Below are positions 16,393 to 22,183 of a stretch of DNA of 24,270 nt, one piece after another (position 1 is the first letter of the stretch; every line of letters starts with the position of its first letter). The position numbers and the translations under genes were made by a program. The DNA lies in assembly GCA_023229575.1 (NCBI GenBank), contig JALNYZ010000049.1, positions 1 through 24,270 on the forward strand, written 5' to 3'. This DNA is from Prolixibacteraceae bacterium. GTDB lineage: Bacteria > Bacteroidota > Bacteroidia > Bacteroidales > Prolixibacteraceae. The notes below the pieces were generated by a model, which saw only the letters and a list, made by a program, of their open reading frames with translations, made no database searches and was not told the origin of the DNA.

Positions 16393-16496
16393 AGAGGAGA
16401 CTGAGCCATGATAAATGATACCGAAGGTGTAGTATTAAATCTAACCTGGGTTTCTAACAAATTATAAAAAATATCTGTCTCAATTAAAATTATTTT

Positions 16497-16529
16497 TTAC
16501 AATTATGGAATTTAATTCCATAATTGTAA
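16497..16529. repeat. Perfect 33-base AT-rich palindrome
   Basis: Two 16-base arms are exactly complementary around a single central T at 16513 (left arm TTACAATTATGGAATT). As RNA it would form a long stem; as DNA it could be a binding site for a dimeric protein. It is neither followed nor preceded by a convincing U-tract of terminator type. It lies about 165 bases before the PIN TA antitoxin. Confidence 0.8.
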
Positions 16530-16639
16530 TTTTATCGCATGATACCAAGGAAAGCAGAACATGAAATCATGGTCCCCTTCTGTGGAGATCCTGAACAAGC
16601 CTAAAAAACAATCATCAATGGTACAGGAATGAAATCTTG

Positions 16640-16674
16640 TTTCGCAAATGATTATTTATTAACTAAATTTGCGA
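16640..16674 (+). promoter_or_regulatory. Promoter with overlapping operator for the PIN TA pair
   Basis: TAAATTTG (16664-16671) fits the Bacteroidota -7 box, with TTTC at 16640-16643 exactly 20 bases upstream as a near-match to the -33 TTTG. An inverted repeat, TCGCAAAT (16642-16649) and ATTTGCGA (16667-16674), covers both elements with a 17-base gap. This is the arrangement expected for a TA operator bound by the antitoxin or the complex. The antitoxin ATG follows at 16693. Confidence 0.6.
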
Positions 16675-16692
16675 TAAAAAAAGATTATACGA

Positions 16693-16926
16693 ATGAAAGC
16701 AATTAATATAGAATTAGATAAAAGTCAGTTTTTAAAGATCATCAAACAACTTGATGATAAGGATAAACTTGAATTATTTAATGAACTGAAAAAATCGCTA
16801 TTTCTTAAACGATTCAATAGACTATTGAAGTCAACCCGAACTGATGAGCTGACCTTGGACGAAATTACCAAAGAGGTTGAATCTGTAAGGAAACAAAGGT
16901 ATGAAGAAGGCAAGCAAATCATTTAA
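16693..16926 (+). CDS. Antitoxin of a PIN-domain toxin-antitoxin pair
   Basis: Small helical, charged protein (77 aa) typical of antitoxins paired with COG1569-type PIN toxins. It has no clear DNA-binding motif that I can name; the N-terminal MKAINIELDKSQFLKIIKQL could form a short strand and helix. Its C-terminus overlaps the toxin start by 26 bases, so both are translated from one message. A promoter with an inverted repeat lies just upstream, consistent with autoregulation. The call depends mainly on the adjacent toxin. Confidence 0.7.
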   Translation: MKAINIELDKSQFLKIIKQLDDKDKLELFNELKKSLFLKRFNRLLKSTRTDELTLDEITKEVESVRKQRYEEGKQII

Positions 16927-17326
16927 AGTCATTGTTGATTCTAATATTTGGATCTCATTCCTGATAGGAAAAACACTAAAAGGCCTTCAAAATTATATCG
17001 ACAATAAAACAGTTGTAATTATAACCTGCAAAGAGCAAATTCAGGAATTAAACTTGGTTTTCGAAAAACCAAAAATTAAGAAATATTTCACATCAGAACA
17101 AATCACTGAATTTTTTGAGTTGCTGGATGAATCGTCAGTAAATGTTGACCTCAAAACAAAAACTGATATTTGCAGAGATTTAAAAGACAATTTCCTCATT
17201 TCATTGGCAATAGATTCAAATGCTGACTTTTTAATTACGGGCGATAACGATTTATTGGTCCTCCATAAAGTTGAAAATACAAGCGTGATTAAGTTCAATG
17301 ATTTTGAAAAAATTATCATCGTATAG
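16901..17326 (+). CDS. PIN-domain toxin (putative RNase)
   Basis: PIN-fold metal-dependent ribonuclease of 141 residues. The acidic residues expected at the active site are visible: Asp13 in VIVDSNIWIS, Glu49 in the first helix region, Asp96 in CRDLKDNF, and Asp115/Asp117 in ADFLITGDNDLL. The pattern matches the COG1569 group of PIN toxins. It overlaps its antitoxin by 26 bases and ends 11 bases before the dehydratase gene, so the TA pair has been slotted into the polysaccharide locus. All catalytic positions look intact. The RNA target is unknown. Confidence 0.82.
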   Translation: MKKASKSFKVIVDSNIWISFLIGKTLKGLQNYIDNKTVVIITCKEQIQELNLVFEKPKIKKYFTSEQITEFFELLDESSVNVDLKTKTDICRDLKDNFLISLAIDSNADFLITGDNDLLVLHKVENTSVIKFNDFEKIIIV

Positions 17327-17337
17327 TACTAAACAAG

Positions 17338-18648
17338 ATGCCAACCAACTTCAGCCTCGACAACTTCATATCAACATTCGTCACAAAACGTTTAAAAAGC
17401 CTTTTAGCTGATGATTTTCTTGAATACAATGCAGCGCTCAACCACCGCATCAACGGTAAAAAAGCACTGGTGATTGGCGGTGCAGGTACCATCGGTTCCT
17501 CCTACATCAAAGCCATCCTGAAATTTTCCATTACCAAACTGGTGGTGGTTGATATCAACGAAAACGGATTGACTGAGCTGGTGAGGGATCTGAGAAGCTC
17601 CAGCGAATACAACATCCCCAACGACTTTATCACCTATCCGGTCAATTTCGGGGATGCCGTATTCGAAAAAATCTTCAGGCACCACGGCCCCTTTGATATT
17701 GTAGCCAACTTTGCCGCCCACAAACATGTACGCAGTGAGAAGGATATCTTCTCCATCGAGGCCATGGTGGAAAACAATGTGCTGCGTGCCCGCAAACTGT
17801 TGGATCTGTTGCTGGAGACTCCCCCTGAACACTTCTTCTGCGTCTCCACGGACAAAGCCGCCAACCCCGTCAACATCATGGGGGCCAGCAAGAAACTGAT
17901 GGAGGAGTTGATTATGGCTTATTCAGACCGGTTGCCCATCAAAACGGCCCGGTTTGCCAATGTCGCCTTCTCCAACGGCAGCTTGCCACTGGGTTTCCTG
18001 GAAAGGTTGAACAAAAATCAACCCTGGTCCTGCCCGCTGGGTATTCGCCGCTTCTTTGTCTCCCCGCAGGAGTCCGGAGAACTTTGCCTCTTCGCCTCCG
18101 TTATGGGCGAATCGGGCGATATCTTCTTTCCCAAACTCGACGAGGAGCGCGATATGATCCCCTTCGACCAAATTGCCCTGGACTTGCTGCACGAACTCGG
18201 TTATACACCAGACATCTGCCAATCCGAAGAAGAAGCTAAATTGAAGGCGCTACAATTATCAAGTCCCCCGATCCACAATTCCCCCAGTCCCCAAGTCTCC
18301 CAGTCGCCCCCTCGCCCCTTCGCCCCACTTGCACTGAGCGAAGTCGAAGTGTCGCCCTCTCCTTCTTATCCCATCTACTTCTTTGGTTCTGATACTGACG
18401 GTGAAAAATCCTTCGAAGAGTTCTACACGGAGAAAGAGCTACTCGACAACGATTCCTTTGTCAACCTTGGCGTCGTAAAAAACTCAAAAAAAAGAAGCAT
18501 CGAGGAAATTGATGCCATCTTTAGTCAGTTACAAACGCTGTTTGCCTCCCAGAATGTAACCAAAGCAGCCATCGTTCATATCCTGAAAGAGTACCTGCCC
18601 AATTTCGAACACATCGAAACCGGCAAAGGACTCGATTCGAAGATGTAA
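17338..18648 (+). CDS. CapD/PglF-type UDP-sugar 4,6-dehydratase (soluble) with an in-frame repeat insertion
   Basis: Extended SDR that probably converts UDP-GlcNAc to a 4-keto-6-deoxy sugar, the substrate of the LegC-type aminotransferase at 13878. Visible are the nucleotide-binding GGAGTIGSSYI, VDINENGL, FAAHKHVRSE, and the family's STDKAANPVNIMGASKK, in which Met replaces the usual SDR Tyr. The membrane domain of full-length PglF is absent. Residues about 308-343 are a Pro/Ser-rich insertion encoded by a hairpin-centred repeat (18259-18366), between EEAKLKAL and YPIYFFGSDTDGEKSFEEFY, where relatives have a short loop. The frame is preserved. GC content looks higher than in the flanking TA genes. 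A terminator follows. Confidence 0.85.
   Translation: MPTNFSLDNFISTFVTKRLKSLLADDFLEYNAALNHRINGKKALVIGGAGTIGSSYIKAILKFSITKLVVVDINENGLTELVRDLRSSSEYNIPNDFITYPVNFGDAVFEKIFRHHGPFDIVANFAAHKHVRSEKDIFSIEAMVENNVLRARKLLDLLLETPPEHFFCVSTDKAANPVNIMGASKKLMEELIMAYSDRLPIKTARFANVAFSNGSLPLGFLERLNKNQPWSCPLGIRRFFVSPQESGELCLFASVMGESGDIFFPKLDEERDMIPFDQIALDLLHELGYTPDICQSEEEAKLKALQLSSPPIHNSPSPQVSQSPPRPFAPLALSEVEVSPSPSYPIYFFGSDTDGEKSFEEFYTEKELLDNDSFVNLGVVKNSKKRSIEEIDAIFSQLQTLFASQNVTKAAIVHILKEYLPNFEHIETGKGLDSKM
18259..18366 (+). repeat. In-gene dispersed repeat, copy 2 (hairpin-centred)
   Basis: C-rich tracts (including CCCAGTCGCCCCCTCGCCCC) are followed by a hairpin at 18332-18351 with CACT/AGTG arms around GAGCGAAGTCGA, then GTCGCCC. 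It matches copy 1 (14301-14399) in layout and core but not in the arm sequence, which stays complementary. It is read in a different phase from copy 1 (A-L-S-E-V-E here, S-E-R-R-R there), so the element is open in at least two frames. Confidence 0.7.
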
Positions 18649-18655
18649 ACAGGAG

Positions 18656-18680
18656 CGGCGATTTTTTAATCGCCGTTTTT
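18656..18680 (+). terminator. Rho-independent terminator after the dehydratase gene
   Basis: Stem CGGCGATT (18656-18663) pairs with AATCGCCG (18668-18675) around a TTTT loop and is followed by five T (18676-18680). It lies seven bases after the stop codon, so the upstream operon probably ends here. Confidence 0.8.
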
Positions 18681-18719
18681 GTTACCCCCCACGGATGTTT
18701 TCCGACCCAAAAACATTTG

Positions 18720-18727
18720 TAGCTTTG
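18720..18727 (+). promoter_or_regulatory. Candidate promoter (-7 box) for the third sugar transferase
   Basis: TAGCTTTG fits TAnnTTTG and lies between the terminator at 18656-18680 and the ATG at 18753. A weak TTTTC is present upstream, without ideal spacing. Separate transcription of the next gene is supported by the terminator. Confidence 0.5.
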
Positions 18728-18752
18728 TCCAAAGCCTAAATTCTCTTGATAC

Positions 18753-19427
18753 ATGTACAAATACTTCTTCAAACGAATGAAAGATTTGATTCTGTCGCTT
18801 CTTGCGATCATCTTTCTGTCTCCTTTTTTAATTCCTGTTTGTTTGATCTTGCTTTTAACCGGAGAACACGAAATAATCTACCTGCAAGACCGTGTGGGCT
18901 ACAAAAATTCGCGTTTTAAAATCTGGAAGTTCGCAACCATGGTGAAAAATTCCTCAAAAATGGGTACAGGTAGCCTGACAATTCGAAATGACCCCCGTGT
19001 ATTACCATTTGGCAGGTTTCTTAGAAAGACAAAAATCAATGAATTGCCTCAAATAGTAAATGTGCTGTTAGGCAACATGTCAATTGTAGGACCAAGACCT
19101 CAAATGGACGTCGATTTTTTCAAATTCCCGCAGCATGTGCAAGCGGTTATTTACAATTCAAACCCTGGAATCACAGGTATTGGTTCCATCATTTTTCGAG
19201 ATGAAGAAAAATGGATATCCAATGCAACCGGCGACAAACATGAATTTTACAAACTACATATAGCACCATACAAAGGCGAATTGGAACTTTGGTACCAGCA
19301 ACACCTTTCCTTCTATACCGATTGTATGCTTATCTTCCTGACGGCCTGGGTCATCTTGTTTCCGAAAAGTGAGTTAGTTTATAAAGTTTTCAAAGATCTG
19401 CCTGCAAGGCCGGAGGAGCTGGGGTAA
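18753..19427 (+). CDS. Sugar transferase (phosphoglycosyl transferase family), Asn at the catalytic Asp position
   Basis: Third monotopic phosphoglycosyl transferase (224 aa): N-terminal membrane helix (about 8-35), YLQDRVGYKNSRFKIWKFATM, KINELPQIVNVLLGNMSIVGPRP, GITGIGSIIFRDEE and a C-terminal helical extension ending LPARPEEL. At the dyad, Asn96-Glu97 replaces the Asp-Glu found in the copies at 4903 and 12297. In PglC the Asp is reported to be the nucleophile, so this copy may be inactive, slow, or work differently. Similar Asn variants may exist among natural relatives. It has its own promoter after a terminator and is followed by repeat DNA. Confidence 0.85.
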   Translation: MYKYFFKRMKDLILSLLAIIFLSPFLIPVCLILLLTGEHEIIYLQDRVGYKNSRFKIWKFATMVKNSSKMGTGSLTIRNDPRVLPFGRFLRKTKINELPQIVNVLLGNMSIVGPRPQMDVDFFKFPQHVQAVIYNSNPGITGIGSIIFRDEEKWISNATGDKHEFYKLHIAPYKGELELWYQQHLSFYTDCMLIFLTAWVILFPKSELVYKVFKDLPARPEELG

Positions 19428-19483
19428 TTACGAAACGAAGTTCAGCGAAGCTAATTACGAATTAAATTTGAACAAGCCTCGAC

Positions 19484-19654
19484 GACCCACCCCTACCCCT
19501 CCCGGGAGGGGAGGTGCCCTGTAGCGTGATGGATAGGAATACAAAAGTAGAGCGAAGCCATCCCCTCTTGGGAGGGGTCAGGGGTGGGTCCAAGACTCAG
19601 CGCCACAACTGCCTTGCGAAGCCATCCCCTCCTTGGAGGGGTCAGGGGTGGGTC
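19484..19654. repeat. Cluster of three CCACCCCT/AGGGGTGG hairpin repeats
   Basis: Three units each combine an AGGGGTGGGTC end with a CCCCTC..GAGGGG hairpin. The first (19484-19512) is inverted; the second (19561-19590) and third (19624-19653) are in direct orientation. Units two and three share flanking GCGAAGCCATCCCCT, and a 26-base word at 19596-19621 recurs at 15436. These repeats are common between genes in Bacteroidota. The sequence before them (19428-19470) also contains a repeated TAATTACGAA word. Confidence 0.8.
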
Positions 19655-19663
19655 ATGAACCCT

Positions 19664-19872
19664 CTTTGTTTGCAATCGAATCTTCTATGTTTGACCTCAA
19701 ACCTCCTATGTTTCACCTAAAGGCCTTTTGTTGAAGCAAAAACTGCCATTGTGTCATGTTGAGCCTCCAATGTTTGAGCAAAGATGTCCAATGTTTGATC
19801 GTTGATGGTCAATGTTTCGATTTAGATGGTCAATGTTTGATCTAAAATGGCCATTGCTTTATCTTCGGTTAG
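19664..19872. repeat. Degenerate tandem repeat, 21-base period, about ten units
   Basis: The core CAATGTTTGA or a close variant begins at 19664, 19685, 19706, 19727, 19747, 19768, 19789, 19810, 19831 and 19852. The spacing is 21 bases except for one unit of 20. Units diverge most at their 3' halves. On the minus strand one frame gives heptads such as QTLDIFA and QTLEAQH before a stop. The array lies beyond the terminator of the minus-strand gene at 19989-20693. Confidence 0.8.
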
Positions 19873-19889
19873 TAATGGTGCAAAATGAG

Positions 19890-19922
19890 AAAAAAATGGC
19901 CAATCGAATCAATCGATTGGCC
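19890..19922 (-). terminator. Rho-independent terminator for the minus-strand gene
   Basis: Read on the minus strand, GGCCAATCG (19922-19914) pairs with CGATTGGCC (19906-19898) around a 7-base loop and is followed by A and then seven T (19896-19890). It lies 67 bases beyond the stop of the gene ending at 19989, which supports that gene being real and transcribed leftward. Confidence 0.85.
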
Positions 19923-19988
19923 TTTAAATTTACTAACGGACTTCAAAAGAACAACTTATACATTACGGATTTGAAAGTCTCTTATTTA

Positions 19989-20693
19989 TCAGGCAATAGC
20001 AGCTGTTTGGTTGAGCATCTCCTGCCCGTCCTTGCCACTGCCGCGCCCGGTGTATCCCACGATGATCCGGGCATTGCAATACTCACTGTAAAAATCGGGA
20101 TGCTGGAACTGAAATGGTGCCACATAAACATCAATCTCCGTTTTCAGCAACCTGTCAAGCGATTCAAACACCTCCCCAATCTTATGGGTAGATGATTTAC
20201 TTACGGTGACAGCCAACCGCTTTTGTGGAATAGCCCCTTTAAATCCGGCAAGCAGGGTCTCCAACTGCTCAAAATCATCCTTTGTTACAAAGAATTTGAT
20301 CAGCTCTTCCCGCCTCGGATTGGCCTGCTCCTGCAACATCCTGCTCACATCGACAAGAATAGGGTCGGGCAAACGGTTCAGGTCCGTAATCCGGAAACTG
20401 ACCTTGACAAGCAGCTCCATGTTCTGCTGCATAGTTGCCAGGGACTTAAGCGCCAGGGAGAATTTCAGCATGACCCGCGTCAATCCTCCCCGCAGCAGCT
20501 CTTTGTTCTCTGTAAGCCCCTTGCTGTCTGCTACCTGCAACTTCTGCTCCTCATCAATCATTGAGATGCCGCTTTTGAGCTGCCGGTGGGCCTGGTTCAA
20601 CCCGGCATGGTCTGCAAACAGACCCGAAAACTTCTCCAGTACAAGATCCGACGAATGGTACATCCGTCCCTTGTTGATTTTGGTTTTTTCCAT
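19989..20693 (-). CDS. Uncharacterised helical protein
   Basis: I do not recognise a function. The 234-residue protein is predicted to be mostly helical: a long N-terminal helical part (about 1-130, with KFSLALKSLATMQQNMELLVKVSFRITDLNR) and a C-terminal part with DDFEQLETLLAGF and FESLDRLLKTEIDVYVAPFQFQHPDFYSEYCNARIIVGYTGRGSG. The two short helical segments resemble each other, which may reflect internal duplication. No signal peptide or membrane segment. The start is the ATG at 20693; a GTG at 20696 is less likely. It is the only clear minus-strand gene, with its own terminator. Proteins of this general look occur in several copies in related Bacteroidota genomes as far as I recall. Confidence 0.75.
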   Translation of the reverse strand: MEKTKINKGRMYHSSDLVLEKFSGLFADHAGLNQAHRQLKSGISMIDEEQKLQVADSKGLTENKELLRGGLTRVMLKFSLALKSLATMQQNMELLVKVSFRITDLNRLPDPILVDVSRMLQEQANPRREELIKFFVTKDDFEQLETLLAGFKGAIPQKRLAVTVSKSSTHKIGEVFESLDRLLKTEIDVYVAPFQFQHPDFYSEYCNARIIVGYTGRGSGKDGQEMLNQTAAIA

Positions 20694-21044
20694 CACTTAA
20701 TAATTTAATAGTGAATAAATAAACACGAAAACCCGTTTCCCAGGAGAATGAACCAGACAACTCCAGTTTACAGTCGAATTTGACTAAGGGTCTTAAATGC
20801 AGGTCAGGAGAAGTAGGTAGATTCAGTGATCAACGGATGTTCATGTCCGAAAATCACAACCAAGCTACGAAATATTTTCATCACCTCCAAGAAAAAATCA
20901 ATTTATTTTCATCCTATACCACTAACATTCAGCAAACAAGGCAGAATTTGTGCCACTTGATCAACCTGATTTGCGGGTAGCTACTCGCTCTTGCTTCATT
21001 AAGTATTCGAACGGGCCTCATCAACCCACCCCTGCCCCTTCTTT
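20694..21044. other. Intergenic region without a recognisable gene
   Basis: About 350 bases between the divergent minus-strand gene and the broken YdcF copy. It should contain the leftward promoter, but no clear TAnnTTTG box is visible on the minus strand. A plus-strand frame of 66 codons (20780-20980) has no recognisable features. A partial CCCACCCCTGCCCC word at 21024-21037 marks the edge of the YdcF-like homology. Confidence 0.6.
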
Positions 21045-21525
21045 GACTCCTGTTGATAGCGGCATGCCTGTTCCAATGGAGAGGCAAAAAGAAGATGGCC
21101 AGATTTTTATTGGGATTCTCTCTCCTTTGGTTCTTTCTGATCAGCACTCCTTTTCTAACACACAGGCTCATAGCATCCTTTGAAAACCGGTATCCCCCCA
21201 GGAACTGGGGATCGACACCGCAGCTACAGCAACCATCACTTAATCCTGGAAAACCAAATCTGAAGCAACCGAATACTTCAAACGCTTTGGGACAACTTAT
21301 AAACTTTACCTCGTCACAGATGCAGCCCACATGCCTCGAGCCATTATGCACTTCCGTCATGCAGGGCTAAATCCAATTCCTTCGCCAACAAATTTCATTA
21401 TCAAACAGAATCAAAAACAGGATCAAAATTGGTTCTTTATTCCTTCATCTACAAATATTCATTCTATGGAGACTATATTTCATGAATATCTGGGAATATT
21501 ATGGGCCAAAATCGGAGGTGATTGA
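21045..21525 (+). pseudogene. Decayed YdcF/ElyC-family gene (copy 3)
   Basis: Partial duplicate of the gene at 15506. Bases 21047-21144 are identical to 15572-15669, covering the first membrane helix and the RGKKKMARFLLGF loop. Homology continues to about 21199 (ENRYPP), then jumps to the second half of the domain: about 255 bases are missing and the frame changes. An in-frame TAA follows (ATCACT-TAA-TCCTGG where the intact gene has ATCACCGAACCCTGG). The rest (SEATEYFKRFG, VTDAAHMPRAIMHFRHAGLNPIPSP, EYLGILWAK) matches the C-terminus. The first 20 or so codons are also absent, so it cannot make a working protein. Confidence 0.88.
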
Positions 21526-21528
21526 TGA

Positions 21529-21769
21529 AAAAATTTTAGTTTCATAGGAAGAATACGGTCAACTATTGAGCCGATTCCACACGGCAAAACCCAGAAGTAT
21601 GTTGGCTTGGATTCTAATGATGCGGTCTCTCCTGTTTTTCTCGTTGGGACACCCAAACGCACCTCAACTTGGTGAGAATATATGATGATGGTCACAAAAT
21701 GGTTGATGTTTATGCAAAAATAGTCTCTGCTAAATCAAAAACCGGGGGATCAGAATGCCAAAAGACCAA
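21529..21769 (+). pseudogene. Possible decayed coding remnant, unidentified
   Basis: One frame reads without interruption from 21529 to 21672 (FIGRIRSTIEPIPHGKTQKY, then VGLDSNDAVSPVFLVGTPKR). A second frame continues from 21669 with LVRIYDDGHKMVDVYAKIVS. The two halves look like one protein split by a frameshift, but I cannot name a family. It lies between the broken YdcF copy and the first CCGTCCG repeat. Confidence 0.25.
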
Positions 21770-21817
21770 CCGTCCGCGGTAGCATTTATAAAAACGTTAT
21801 CCGATCGTTTCGGACGG
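21770..21817. repeat. CCGTCCG-ended repeat, copy A
   Basis: A 48-base element opening with CCGTCCG and closing with its complement CGGACGG. The interior is nearly identical to copy B at 22771-22819 (CGGTAGCATTTATAAAAA, then CGTTATC and GATCGTTT). The right flank GAAAGACGGGAATGAAG is shared in inverted form with the left flank of copy C. It lies directly upstream of the MNT/HEPN pair. Confidence 0.85.
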
Positions 21818-21856
21818 AAAGACGGGAATGAAGATTATAATTTCCGACACAATTCA

Positions 21857-21864
21857 TACATTTG
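21857..21864 (+). promoter_or_regulatory. Candidate -7 box for the MNT/HEPN pair
   Basis: TACATTTG fits TAnnTTTG and is followed by TAAAAA. It ends 13 bases before the ATG at 21878, implying a very short leader. The same TTTGTAAAAA context is found before the YefM-like gene and before the right-edge transposase. Confidence 0.55.
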
Positions 21865-21877
21865 TAAAAACAAAAAA

Positions 21878-22183
21878 ATGAGGCTTTCAAAATCTGAAAT
21901 TAAAACAATTAAAAGTGTCGCCTGCCAAGTATGGGGTAATCAAACACATATATACTTATTTGGATCCAGAACCGATGATTCAAAGAAAGGTGGAGACATC
22001 GATCTGTATATTAATTTACAGGAAGAGCAGGCGCCCAAAGAAATCATGTTAAAGAAAGCTGAATTTCTCGGGAAACTTGACTTCCTGCTTGGTGAACAAA
22101 AAATCGATTTGTTGGTGAGGACCCAATACAATAATCATTTATCGATTATAAAAACAGCACTATTAACGGGAGTTGAACTATGA
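21878..22183 (+). CDS. mntA: MNT-type nucleotidyltransferase antitoxin (MntA-like)
   Basis: Minimal nucleotidyltransferase of 101 residues. In studied MntA/HepT pairs this protein modifies its HEPN partner by adding AMP to a tyrosine and so neutralises it. Visible motif: Gly29-Ser30 in LFGSRTDDSKKGGDIDLYI with Asp40 and Asp42, and a third acidic residue Asp77 in KIDLLV. The ATG at 21878 is chosen because the family fold starts there and a -7 box lies just upstream; a longer frame back to 21755 would translate repeat copy A. Its stop overlaps the HEPN start by four bases (ATGA). All active-site residues appear intact although its partner is frameshifted. Confidence 0.85.
   Translation: MRLSKSEIKTIKSVACQVWGNQTHIYLFGSRTDDSKKGGDIDLYINLQEEQAPKEIMLKKAEFLGKLDFLLGEQKIDLLVRTQYNNHLSIIKTALLTGVEL

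Noticed and set aside
17404..17832. Minus-strand open frame of 142 codons
   Set aside because: Antisense to the nucleotide-binding part of the dehydratase; no motif of its own.
19484..19872. Possible CRISPR array
   Set aside because: The 21-base array has no spacers and the CCACCCCT units are hairpins with irregular spacing and mixed orientation; no cas gene is nearby.
20206..20700. Plus-strand open frame of 164 codons
   Set aside because: It mirrors the minus-strand gene at 19989-20693, which has a matching terminator and a more protein-like composition.
20780..20980. Plus-strand frame of 66 codons
   Set aside because: No recognisable motif or start context, and low-complexity helical text; not enough to call a gene.
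21755..21877. N-terminal extension of the MNT antitoxin
   Set aside because: It would translate repeat copy A, and the -7 box at 21857 lies inside it, so the start at 21878 is preferred.
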